The notes under the pieces are model-generated. The model ran no database searches and was not told where the DNA came from. It saw only the letters and a program-made list of their open reading frames with translations. The translations under genes were made by a program, and so were the position numbers. From positions 1-62,426 of the forward strand of contig NZ_NMWU01000006.1 in the NCBI RefSeq assembly GCF_002860355.1: a stretch of 62,426 bases of DNA. Reading direction: 5' to 3'. This document shows, piece after piece, positions 27,879 to 36,371 of this stretch (the stretch's first letter is position 1; every line of letters starts with the position of its first letter). The DNA is from Bifidobacterium margollesii. GTDB lineage: Bacteria > Actinomycetota > Actinomycetes > Actinomycetales > Bifidobacteriaceae.

Positions 27879-30046
27879 TTCTCGCCGCGCATGACGGCGG
27901 CCAGCGACCTCACCCGCGGATTGTCGAACAGACCGTCCAGCGATACCGCGCGCCCCTCACCATCGGCCAGAGGAATACGCCAGTTCGGATATTCGTTGTT
28001 GGTGCCGGGCTGGTTCTGTGTGCGCCGCTCCCCTACACCATCGGTGATCGTGGCGCACAGCAGCTTCGACGGCGAGGCGCACAGCGCCCGATGCATGCCT
28101 TCGATGAGATCCTGCTCATGCTCCGACTCGTTGTTCATCCAACCGCGTTTGATCCATCCGCCATCGGCCAGCATGGACAGCAGCGCATTGTGCTCGCGCT
28201 GCGCGTCGGCGAGGAACTCCTCGTAGCTGCCGGTCAGCAGATCAAGATCATGACGCAGCTTCACATGCACGTAGTTGAGATATCCGGCGGTGGGCGGAAT
28301 ATCGTGCGTGGTGACGGAAGCCAACGTGAGCGGACGCCAATCCTGCGGCTTACGGAACTTGCCTTCCCGCTGCTCGAACCATTCGATCGCGCAGCCGAGC
28401 AAACCGTGTTCGGCCAGCGACTTGGCCATGTAATCGGGCACCACACCCAGATCCTCGCCCACGACCACACCGTGGGCGCGCTTGGCTTCAAGCGCCAGGA
28501 TACCCATCATCACCGCGGAATCATAGGTCACGTAGGCACCGTTCTTCGCGCCACGGCCCTTGGGGATCCACCACAGGCGGAACAGGCCGATGGCATGGTC
28601 GATGCGCACGCCGCCCGCATGGGAGAACATGCCGTGCACGATGTCTCGATAGGCCTTGTAGCCGGTGGCGGCCAGATAATTCGGGTTCAGCGGCGGCTGG
28701 CTCCAATCCTGCCCCTGCTGATTGTAGAAGTCCGGCGGAGCCCCCACCGTGGCCCCATAGGCGAATCGTTCGGGGTTCCACCACACGTCGGAGCCCAGCG
28801 GATGCACGCCGACGGCCATGTCGGCCATCAGACCGATCTGCATGCCGGCGTCACGCGCAGTCTGCTGCGCGTCGTCCAACTGCTCGTCGGCAATCCACTC
28901 CATCCACCGATAGAAGTCAAGCGTTTCGGGATACTGATCGCGCAGCTGCTTGATCTCATCGGAATCGCGGTTGAACCTGCGCACCCACGAATTCGGGTCG
29001 TCGCTCGGCGCGCCCCACTTGTCGTAGGCCAGACACCAGGTGGCGTATCCTTCCAGATCCGGGCCGGCGTGCTTCTTGAACTCGTCGAACGCACGCTGCC
29101 TCTCCTCGGTGCGACCGGCCTTGAAGATGGTCCACAGCGCCGGCATCTTCGCATTCCACATCGCATCGCGATCGAGCCGTTCGGCGTTGTCGTTCAGCGC
29201 GCTGACGGAATCGTGCAGTTTGCGGATCCGAGCCTTGTCGTCGTCGGAAAGCCGATCGTATTCGGCGATCCGCTCGGGGCTGATGTACGTGAAGTTCACG
29301 AATCGACGAGAGATCGGCAGATACGGCGAGGGGGTGAGCGGCGTGCAGGGTTCGGCGGCATGCACCGGATTGATCAGCACGAAGTCGGAACCCGTCTTCT
29401 CCTTGGATTCGCGCAACAGGGTCTTGAGATCGGCGAAGTCGCCGATGCCCCACGAACGGGACGATCTGACCGAGTAGAACTGAGCCATCCACCCCCACAG
29501 GTGGCCGTTCTTCATCGGATCAAGCAGCTCCACCTTCGCCGGAGCGCTGATCAGCGTGGCCGATTCGGTGCGGTTGTTCACCGTCACATGCAGCGTGTGA
29601 TACCCCAGAGGCACATCGGCGGGAATCACGATGGCCGAGTTCACGATGAACCGGTCATCGAGCGGCTGCGCCATCGCGCCATCCCCGGCCACTCTCGGAA
29701 GATCCCCCTCGTAGCGGCTGCCGTTCTCAAGCTCCAGGGTGGCCTTCGGCAGATCGAACACCCCATGGTTCACCTTCACGCGGCTTTCCTGACCTGCGAT
29801 ATGCAGAATGGTTGGGGGAATCAGACGTTCCAGCTTGCTTCGCGCGTCCTTGCGCAGTTCGGATTCCACGGATTGCTCGTTGGAGGCATCGACGCCCAGA
29901 CTGGCCAGTACATCGATCAGGACGTCATCATCGATCTCGATGTACTCTCCCTGCTGGCCGATATAACTTGTGGCAACACCTTTGGCCTTCGCCAGCGCAA
30001 TAAGCGGGCGGGAAAGGCGTTCCTCGGATTCTTCTCGCTTTTCCAT
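27875..30046 (-). CDS. malQ: 4-alpha-glucanotransferase
   Basis: Amylomaltase (GH77) that disproportionates maltodextrins. 723 residues, normal for the actinobacterial long form with an N-terminal beta-sandwich extension of about 170 residues. The catalytic sites are VRIDHAIGLFRLWWIP (nucleophile Asp), VVGEDLGVVP (acid Glu) and TTHDIPPTAGY (transition-state Asp). It works with glgX and the alpha-glucosidase further along. Its 3' end overlaps vsr by four bases. Confidence 0.94.
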   Translation of the reverse strand: MEKREESEERLSRPLIALAKAKGVATSYIGQQGEYIEIDDDVLIDVLASLGVDASNEQSVESELRKDARSKLERLIPPTILHIAGQESRVKVNHGVFDLPKATLELENGSRYEGDLPRVAGDGAMAQPLDDRFIVNSAIVIPADVPLGYHTLHVTVNNRTESATLISAPAKVELLDPMKNGHLWGWMAQFYSVRSSRSWGIGDFADLKTLLRESKEKTGSDFVLINPVHAAEPCTPLTPSPYLPISRRFVNFTYISPERIAEYDRLSDDDKARIRKLHDSVSALNDNAERLDRDAMWNAKMPALWTIFKAGRTEERQRAFDEFKKHAGPDLEGYATWCLAYDKWGAPSDDPNSWVRRFNRDSDEIKQLRDQYPETLDFYRWMEWIADEQLDDAQQTARDAGMQIGLMADMAVGVHPLGSDVWWNPERFAYGATVGAPPDFYNQQGQDWSQPPLNPNYLAATGYKAYRDIVHGMFSHAGGVRIDHAIGLFRLWWIPKGRGAKNGAYVTYDSAVMMGILALEAKRAHGVVVGEDLGVVPDYMAKSLAEHGLLGCAIEWFEQREGKFRKPQDWRPLTLASVTTHDIPPTAGYLNYVHVKLRHDLDLLTGSYEEFLADAQREHNALLSMLADGGWIKRGWMNNESEHEQDLIEGMHRALCASPSKLLCATITDGVGERRTQNQPGTNNEYPNWRIPLADGEGRAVSLDGLFDNPRVRSLAAVMRGEK

Positions 30047-30270
30047 GGTTTCAGCTTAACCCCGAAACCCACCGACGCACCGACTGACATACCCAAAGTC
30101 GCCCGGGAACCATCAAAACCGACAATTTCGCAATCATCGTTCACCGACCATCAAGACTCAGTTCAGCATCGAGCCCCACCGGGGCGATATGAGTTCGGTG
30201 GGAAAGCAGACGCGTCGCACGATCACCGTTCCGAAAGAGGCCGTCTCACACGATCGACCGTTTCATGCGG

Positions 30271-30942
30271 CTATTCGGCCGCAGACCGACGTTTCTCCAC
30301 GGCATGTCGCACCTGAATATCCGAATCCTGAGACAGCCGATCGATCGTCTCCTCGCTGGCGCTCGGGTTCAATGCCACGGCTCGGCGGATCATGGCGGTG
30401 AGCACGGCAGGGCCGGGCTGATCCTCGGACGCGCCGAATCGAGAGAGATAATCCAGCGTGGCGGCATCGTTGCGCTCGTCCTGAGCCCCCTCCATACGCA
30501 TCTTCCACGACGTGCGGGGATTGGTCAGTGCGGCTGCCCTCACTTCAAGCACATCGTCCTTGGTGAGACGGCCGACCAGCCAGTTCTTGTCGTCGGTGTT
30601 CCGAGCCACGGCCTTGCGCACCGACACCTCGGGATCGACGCTGAGCTTGACGAGGATGTTCGGGAACGGCATGTTCTCGGCCAGATACAGTCGATCGGCC
30701 ACCGACGTATGCAGATTACCCGCCACGGCCTCCAGCAATGCCGTGGCTCTCGAAAACGCCGCGGCATCACCGCGATCGGGCAGGGGACGTCGCGCGAACT
30801 CCCCCAGTTCCTTCGGGTCCGTGGAATGACGTAGCCGCTCATAGGAGGCGGTCAGCGTCTCATGGGTCTCAGCCTCATGGGACTCAGCAGGTTCGGCATC
30901 GGTCTGCGCAGCTACGGTCTCGGCGTCAGCGGTTTCGGTCAT
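30271..30942 (-). CDS. Leucine-rich repeat variant / HEAT-like repeat protein
   Basis: 223 residues. After an acidic N-terminus (about 30 residues) the protein is helical with repeated motifs such as LSVDPEVSVRKAVARN, LTKDDVLEVRAAALTN and LSQDSDIQVRHAVEK, the spacing of LRV/HEAT-type solenoids that bind proteins. No catalytic motif, signal peptide or membrane segment. It stands alone; its partner is unknown. Confidence 0.8.
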   Translation of the reverse strand: MTETADAETVAAQTDAEPAESHEAETHETLTASYERLRHSTDPKELGEFARRPLPDRGDAAAFSRATALLEAVAGNLHTSVADRLYLAENMPFPNILVKLSVDPEVSVRKAVARNTDDKNWLVGRLTKDDVLEVRAAALTNPRTSWKMRMEGAQDERNDAATLDYLSRFGASEDQPGPAVLTAMIRRAVALNPSASEETIDRLSQDSDIQVRHAVEKRRSAAE

Positions 30943-31158
30943 GCGCTACAGCATAGTCGGCGGTAGCGCCCAGTATCTTGCACACTTTGCTTTTCGCCCG
31001 CTCCGAACGTCGAAGAACGAACCGGCCACGCGTGTGCCTGCAGAAAACCACCCAAACAATTGCAATCCCCGAAGGAGTAGCCGTTTTCGACTATCAAAGC
31101 CTCGAAGCCTGAAAACAATAGCCAATTACTAAAACCTCAAACTTTACGCCATCGTGTA

Positions 31159-31551
31159 TTGCATATATTTCAACACCGTCAGATCCACCGGCCGCACGTC
31201 CATGACCTCGTCCGCCGCATCCACGACATCCAGGACCGGCTCGAGGACATGGCCGCCCCACGCACCGCGCGGCTGGCCAGACGCGCGGGCCCGGACATGG
31301 CATACTCGAACAAGACGCTCGCCCGGATCACGGGCGTCGAACCACAAGACAACGAAACCCAACCAGCCGACAAGGACCAGGATTTCGCGCTCACCCCAAG
31401 TGAGGCACCACTCCGGATTACGCGCTCACTTTCAAATGAGGCGCCTCACATCAACGACATCATTGCGAAATTTGCCCCCGGTGCTCAAGCAAAGAAATCC
31501 GGCGTCAAAGGGATTGAAAGGATAAAACATGTCCATGACCGCGATCAATGA
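31159..31551 (+). CDS. Hypothetical protein, possible gene fragment
   Basis: A 130-codon frame from TTG 31159 with no ribosome site. The product is polar and His/Arg-rich at the front and ends DIIAKFAPGAQAKKSGVKGI. It overlaps the next gene by 23 bases. The 216 bases before it (30943-31158) are AT-rich and geneless. It may be the surviving 3' part of a larger gene or a small regulator of the two genes that follow. I do not recognise the family. Confidence 0.4.
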   Translation: MHIFQHRQIHRPHVHDLVRRIHDIQDRLEDMAAPRTARLARRAGPDMAYSNKTLARITGVEPQDNETQPADKDQDFALTPSEAPLRITRSLSNEAPHINDIIAKFAPGAQAKKSGVKGIERIKHVHDRDQ

Positions 31552-31888
31552 GGGATACAACCTGTTCGTCCCGCTGGACTCACAAGGGGAACGGGATATG
31601 CAGTACGCGGATTTCAGCACCGAGCACTGCGCGACGTTCGAGCTGCGGAGAACCGAATATGAAGCGCTCAACCCGTTATGGAATGCCTATAACTTCGCAT
31701 TCCGAATCATCATCGACGAATACGAGAACGAGGAGCTTCCCGCCAAATACGTAGGCACCGCGCTGACCATGGCGCAGACCGCGCTGGAGAAATGCGAGGA
31801 CGACATCGAGCGCAACGGCCTCGACACCCTGATCAAGGCGCTGCGGCTCGCGCAAGAGCACCACACGTTCATGGAAGTGGTGTTTTGA
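31529..31888 (+). CDS. Hypothetical acidic protein, cassette gene 2
   Basis: 119 residues with a good ribosome site (AAAGGA seven bases before ATG 31529). The product is acidic and probably all-helical in its second half (ALTMAQTALEKCEDDIERNG). No signal peptide or known motif. Its stop overlaps the start of the next gene (TGATG), so the pair is coupled. Confidence 0.65.
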   Translation: MSMTAINEGYNLFVPLDSQGERDMQYADFSTEHCATFELRRTEYEALNPLWNAYNFAFRIIIDEYENEELPAKYVGTALTMAQTALEKCEDDIERNGLDTLIKALRLAQEHHTFMEVVF

Positions 31889-32313
31889 TGCACATATACA
31901 AAGGGCACAATCCGAAGGAGGTCTGGTACCAGTATGTGACGGACAACACTGACGATCCCCGCCGCAATGGCGGGGAGAACGCTCCCAAGTGCGTCCACGC
32001 ATCGAGCGAAACCAAGGTGTCCGATCCAGCCATCGGCGATTCCATGTTCGGGGAACCCTACAACCTATGGGATGCCGAACGGGGCATCACCATCCGCCGC
32101 ATCAGCGCCACATGGCTGGACACTCACGCCAGCACCGAACAGAAGTTGCGCAATGTTCTCTCCGAAGCGCGGTCCACGCATGTGGACGAGCTTGTCATCC
32201 ACGACGACCGTCCGCGATGCGACAATCCGGCGTATCGGTCGTTCTCGCGGCGCTCGCTCGACGCATTCCGCTCGATGTTCGAACGATCGGGGATCGCATG
32301 CCGCCTCGTGTGA
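31888..32313 (+). CDS. Hypothetical protein, cassette gene 3
   Basis: 141 residues starting at ATG 31888, coupled to the preceding gene. The C-terminal half (EQKLRNVLSEARSTHVDELV) looks like an alpha/beta fold with several Arg residues; no known family is recognised. The pair of a small acidic protein followed by a basic protein in coupled frames resembles an antitoxin-toxin or immunity layout, but this is only a structural hint. Confidence 0.6.
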   Translation: MHIYKGHNPKEVWYQYVTDNTDDPRRNGGENAPKCVHASSETKVSDPAIGDSMFGEPYNLWDAERGITIRRISATWLDTHASTEQKLRNVLSEARSTHVDELVIHDDRPRCDNPAYRSFSRRSLDAFRSMFERSGIACRLV

Positions 32314-32345
32314 CGTCGTCGCCATAGTCGGATCCATCGGCGGCT

Positions 32346-32382
32346 CCGCAGGCCGACCGATCGGCAATCGGCCGGCCTGCGG
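32346..32382. terminator. Hairpin between convergent genes
   Basis: A long inverted repeat with arms starting CCGCAGGCC and ending GGCCTGCGG, with further internal pairing (CCGAT/ATCGG), between the cassette end at 32313 and the yigZ stop at 32385. No T-run. Confidence 0.6.
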
Positions 32383-32384
32383 AA

Positions 32385-33023
32385 TCAGTCGGGCACGGGA
32401 CGGTTCATACTGCCGACGGTCTCCACGGATACCGTGGCGTTGAAGGTCTCGACCACCCGTCGTTCGAAATCGTCGGCCTGAATTTCGGGAATCGAGAATC
32501 CGGCGGTGATGCGATCGGTGAACTGTTCGTCATCCACCGTACCGTTCGCCGCCGAGATCAACTGCCGCATCATGGCAAGCTGCGCGTAGTCAAACGTGCT
32601 TGTCATGCACCGGCACGGCACGATAAGAGCACCCTTCGCGGCCTTCACCGCCAGCGAGGCCGCGCTGGAGTAGGCGCGGATCAGCCCACCCGAACCAAGC
32701 AGAATCCCGCCGAAATATCGGGTCACGGTCACAACGCAATCGGTGAGTTCGGATTGTCGAAGCACGTCAAGAATCGGCTTGCCCGCCGTTCCCGAAGGCT
32801 CGCCGTCATCGCTCATCCGCTCCCCCAGCTGTCCGTCCGCGCCTCCCCATACCGCGGCGTAGGCCACATGACGGGCCTTGGGATGCAGATCCCGGATGGA
32901 CTGCACGAAATCCAGGGCCTCCTGACCGGATTCGATGTGACAGGCATCGCCGATGAATTCCGATTTCTTCTCGATCAGCGAATCATGGGCCGGATCGGCA
33001 GCGGAGTTGAGCAGGGTGCGCAT
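32385..33023 (-). CDS. YigZ/IMPACT family protein
   Basis: 212 residues. The N-terminal IMPACT domain shows KKSEFIGDACHIES, HVAYAAVWG, SDDGEPSGTAGKPIL and TRYFGGILLGSGGLIRAYS; a ferredoxin-like C-terminal domain (DUF1949) follows. Family members are linked to translation stress; the bacterial role is poorly defined. ATG 33023 follows GAAGGA. Confidence 0.92.
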   Translation of the reverse strand: MRTLLNSAADPAHDSLIEKKSEFIGDACHIESGQEALDFVQSIRDLHPKARHVAYAAVWGGADGQLGERMSDDGEPSGTAGKPILDVLRQSELTDCVVTVTRYFGGILLGSGGLIRAYSSAASLAVKAAKGALIVPCRCMTSTFDYAQLAMMRQLISAANGTVDDEQFTDRITAGFSIPEIQADDFERRVVETFNATVSVETVGSMNRPVPD

Positions 33024-33115
33024 GGAACGGCATTCCTTCGAAGGTTCGGGATCAGGGATTCGGTTTCAGGACAACGATACCAGCGGGATTTGCGGGCAAT
33101 CGCATTCACGGACGA

Positions 33116-34108
33116 TCACACCACGACGTTGTACGATTCGCCACGCAGAAACGCCACCGCCGCGCGCACGTTCTGCTCGACGATACCCGCGAACGCCTCC
33201 GGCGTCTTCCACGCCACATGAGGGGTCATCACCACGTTGTCGAACGAGCGCAGCGGAGCGTCAGGCGGCAGCGGTTCCGGTGCGAATACGTCCACGCCGG
33301 CGGTGATGTCTCCCTTTGACAATCGCCGTTCCAAGGCGCCGGGAGCGATCAGTTCGGCGCGGGCCGTGTTGATCAGCATGGCGCCCGGCCTGAGCAGATT
33401 GAGCTGATCGTCGCCGATCATGCCTTCGGTGGCCTCGTTGAGCGCCAGATGCAGACTCACAACGTCGGCCCGGGCGAACACGTCGTCGATGCTCGACGCG
33501 GCCGAGGCCCCCAGTTCGGCGAGCGCGGTCTCATCGGGGTGGCGGGACCAGACGATCACCGGCATGCCCAATCCGCGGGCCATCTGGGCCACCCGGCGAC
33601 CGATGCCACCGAAACCGATCAGGCCGAGCGTGCGATGGGTGAGCTCGTCGATGTCACTGATCGGCCAATGATCCGGTCGCATACGGGCGTTCAGCGCGCC
33701 CACACGGTGGGTGAGTTCGAACATCAGGGCGATGGCGTGCTCGGCCACGGCGTTGTCACCATAGTGCACGGCGTTGCACACGCTGATGCCGAGTCGTCTG
33801 GTCTGGGCGAGATCCACGAAACTGGCCACGCCGGTGCCGCCGAAGGTGATGCATCGCACCGTGCTCGACACGCGATCCATCAGATCATGCGAAAAGTGGA
33901 TGCCGGTGGAGATCACCACGCTGGCTCCCGCCATACGGGATGCCAGCACGTTCTCGTCGGTTTCGAGATCGTCGTGCATGATCACGCGAGCCAGCGAGTC
34001 GAAGGCGTCGAGCCGCGAGGCGAACATCGGCACCATCGCGGGGAAGCAGATGGGAATCGACACCAACGGAAGATCCGAACGCTCGGCGTTTCTGGTAATC
34101 ACGGTCAT
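33116..34108 (-). CDS. D-isomer-specific 2-hydroxyacid dehydrogenase family protein
   Basis: About 330 residues from ATG 34108; in-frame starts up to 34189 are possible. The NAD site GFGGIGRRVAQMARGLGM and the catalytic residues in NTARAELI (Arg), PEPLPPDAPL (Glu) and MTPHVAW (His) are present. The substrate (a 2-ketoacid such as hydroxypyruvate or phenylpyruvate) cannot be read from the sequence. It stands alone, divergent from the 34407 gene across about 300 bases, which also hold a 17-base near-direct repeat (GGCCC-TGCCCACCGG type) around 34289-34320. Confidence 0.88.
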   Translation of the reverse strand: MTVITRNAERSDLPLVSIPICFPAMVPMFASRLDAFDSLARVIMHDDLETDENVLASRMAGASVVISTGIHFSHDLMDRVSSTVRCITFGGTGVASFVDLAQTRRLGISVCNAVHYGDNAVAEHAIALMFELTHRVGALNARMRPDHWPISDIDELTHRTLGLIGFGGIGRRVAQMARGLGMPVIVWSRHPDETALAELGASAASSIDDVFARADVVSLHLALNEATEGMIGDDQLNLLRPGAMLINTARAELIAPGALERRLSKGDITAGVDVFAPEPLPPDAPLRSFDNVVMTPHVAWKTPEAFAGIVEQNVRAAVAFLRGESYNVVV

Positions 34109-34406
34109 GACCCCAAGCATAGCCATGAGACCCGCCCATCGAGCCCGAAGCCGGCCGGCGATCCTCGGGCGTGGCGAGCTTACGCGCATCCCGAAAATTC
34201 GCTATCGTAAGGAACGGAGACGGGCGGACAACGGCGTACCTCCGTCCCCGCTTTACACGTTTGCCACGTCGTGCTCTCGGGCCCATACCCACCGGGCTCG
34301 GCCCCATGCCCACCGGAAACCATACGACCGGTTCACGCCACACGCCGCCATCTCGGCATACCATATGAGCATCGCCTCGTCCGCTTCCGAAACGAAAGGA
34401 CCGATC

Positions 34407-34766
34407 ATGCGCACGACCATTCTCTCCGAGGCCGATTTCTGGACCATCCACGACCCGGAGATCCTCAACGACTCCTTCGCCCGCATCGTCGCGGTGGTGC
34501 TCGACACCCGCAAGGACCGACTCCCCGAGGACAATCCCTCCGCACGGCACGACTGCCAGGCCATCGCCGACGAATTCATCGAACGGACGAACGAGATCCT
34601 CGCAGACAGCCCGTTCCGCTACGAGCCGCGCAAGGGCGTCACCTACGAATTCGACCATGAGCCGGACGCCGCCGACATCGAACGGGCTAACCAGGAGCTG
34701 AGCGACACCTACGAGGCCCGGATCGTCGATCTGTTCTGGGGTCTGGTGCCGAAGCACGCACGCTGA
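34407..34766 (+). CDS. Hypothetical protein
   Basis: 119 residues from ATG 34407, preceded by AAAGGA at good spacing. The product is acidic and helical (MRTTILSEADFWTIHDPEIL at the start), with no signal peptide, membrane segment or known motif. It is a single gene 200 bases upstream of the glycyl-radical activase; a functional link is not evident. Confidence 0.7.
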   Translation: MRTTILSEADFWTIHDPEILNDSFARIVAVVLDTRKDRLPEDNPSARHDCQAIADEFIERTNEILADSPFRYEPRKGVTYEFDHEPDAADIERANQELSDTYEARIVDLFWGLVPKHAR

Positions 34767-34968
34767 TCGCGAGAGTCCCACCACTCGCACGCCCGCCGCG
34801 CGCCTGCCGCACACCCGGCGCATGGCGGGCGACAGTCACTGCCCGCCGCCCGCCGCATCCGATTCCGTTGGGCCACGTCGTTGCCCGACACCGTCACCCA
34901 ACGATGACATGTCGTTAACACACGGCATGGCTATCCTTGGTACGAACCAAATCGGAAAGGGGGAATCC

Positions 34969-35751
34969 ATGGTTTCCAGAACACCGTATGTGTTCAACAT
35001 CCAGCATTTTTCCACGCATGACGGGCCGGGCATCCGCACCACCATCTTCTTCAAAGGATGCCCGCTGCGATGCCAATGGTGCCATAATCCCGAAAGCCAA
35101 CTATTCGAGCCGGAGGTCATGACCCAGAACGATGGGAGAAAGGAACTCGTCGGCAAGCAATACACCATCGACGAGCTGATGACCGACGTGATGAAGGATC
35201 ACATGATCTACGACCAGTCCGGCGGCGGAGTCACACTCTCCGGCGGCGAGGTGCTGGCCATGGACCGCGACTACATCATGGAGCTCGCCCGGCGACTCGA
35301 CGAACAGGAGGTCAGCATCGGCATCGACACCTGCGGGGTCGCCGCCACCCGCACCGTCGAGCAGATCTGCGACTACGCCGACTTCTTCCTGTACGACCTG
35401 AAGTTCATCGACGACGATCTGCATCGCCGATACACCGGCGGCTCCAACCATCTGGTGCTGAAGAACCTGCAGGTGCTGGCCGCGAACAACGCCCGCATCT
35501 TCCTGAGGCTCATCATGCTGCCCGGCATCAACACCGGCAAGGACATGATCGAACGGACGATGCTGTGGCTACGCACCAACAACATTCCCGTCGAACAGGT
35601 GGATATTCTGCCGTATCACAAATACGGCATGGACAAGTATGCAAAGCTCGGACGTGAGGCCATCTACTTCGAAGTGCCCGAAGACGAGCAGATGCAGGAA
35701 ATCAAAACCGAAATCGAAAAGTTCTACGACAACGTGACCATCGGCGGATGA
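34969..35751 (+). CDS. Glycyl-radical enzyme activating enzyme (radical SAM), compact form
   Basis: Installs the glycyl radical on HypD encoded downstream. 260 residues from ATG 34969 behind GGAAAGGGGG. The radical-SAM cluster motif CPLRCQWC has cysteines at 31, 35 and 38, preceded by THDGPGIRTTIFFKG, and VTLSGGEVL binds SAM. Between the cluster and the GGE motif there are no further cysteines, so the extra ferredoxin-like insert found in most non-PFL activases is absent. The gene precedes hypD on the same strand with a 54-codon frame between. Confidence 0.9.
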   Translation: MVSRTPYVFNIQHFSTHDGPGIRTTIFFKGCPLRCQWCHNPESQLFEPEVMTQNDGRKELVGKQYTIDELMTDVMKDHMIYDQSGGGVTLSGGEVLAMDRDYIMELARRLDEQEVSIGIDTCGVAATRTVEQICDYADFFLYDLKFIDDDLHRRYTGGSNHLVLKNLQVLAANNARIFLRLIMLPGINTGKDMIERTMLWLRTNNIPVEQVDILPYHKYGMDKYAKLGREAIYFEVPEDEQMQEIKTEIEKFYDNVTIGG

Positions 35752-35860
35752 CCGGCGGTCATGAGACAATCAACCATGTTGCGGGCCTGTTACGCCGACC
35801 GCGACACGCATAACACGACGGCGTTACGATGGTCGCAATACCACGCAATCGGAGGGAGGC

Positions 35861-36025
35861 ATGGCGATGAACGATTTCACGATCGACGGTCGTATCGCGC
35901 ATGATTCGCCGCTCTCCGCGTCCGCCCGCATTCCCGGCCCGACGGCGAACGGCTGCACGTACTCCCGCAAACGCAGTCAGGGACATCCCGGCGCACGCAG
36001 CGGCGCGGAAACCATCGTCAAATAA
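35861..36025 (+). CDS. Small 54-residue protein between activase and HypD
   Basis: A short frame with a very strong ribosome site (GGAGGG just before ATG 35861). The product begins MAMNDFTIDGRIAHDSPLS and ends basic (SRKRSQGHPGARSGAETIVK). No known motif or membrane segment. Its position between the activase and its target enzyme makes it a candidate small accessory protein or leader peptide. Codon use is plausible, but without homologues it may be spurious. Confidence 0.4.
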   Translation: MAMNDFTIDGRIAHDSPLSASARIPGPTANGCTYSRKRSQGHPGARSGAETIVK

Positions 36026-36371
36026 TCCGGTCCTGCGCACGCATCGAAGCGTGCGATTCCACCGTTGCCCGCCGAAGCCGACCGCTATCGGGGATGATCC
36101 TTACGCGCCGATCATCCACCAGTGACGATCTCCGCCCGCGCGGAGTGTTCGATTCCACCGGTGCGGACCGTTCTTCACTACGGATCATCAGGATACCGAT
36201 CGCTTGGCTACGAATACCTCAGCTACGAAACGCCCACCCATCACCTCATCAGCCGGCCGATACCGACAACTTCCCATCAAAGAGAAGTCCGTAAGGCGAA
36301 GCTTGGGTGGCATTGCTTGCAATCCACAATCCAAACCCACAACATCAACCAACAATCAAGGGGAATCACCT
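36026..36371 (+). promoter_or_regulatory. 346-base leader upstream of hypD
   Basis: No gene is visible. The end holds the hypD ribosome site (AAGGGG at 36358-36363). It contains two GCTACGAA boxes 15 bases apart (about 36207 and 36222) and AT-richer sequence just before the start. A separate hypD promoter or a structured 5' UTR is likely; I cannot assign a known element. Confidence 0.35.
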
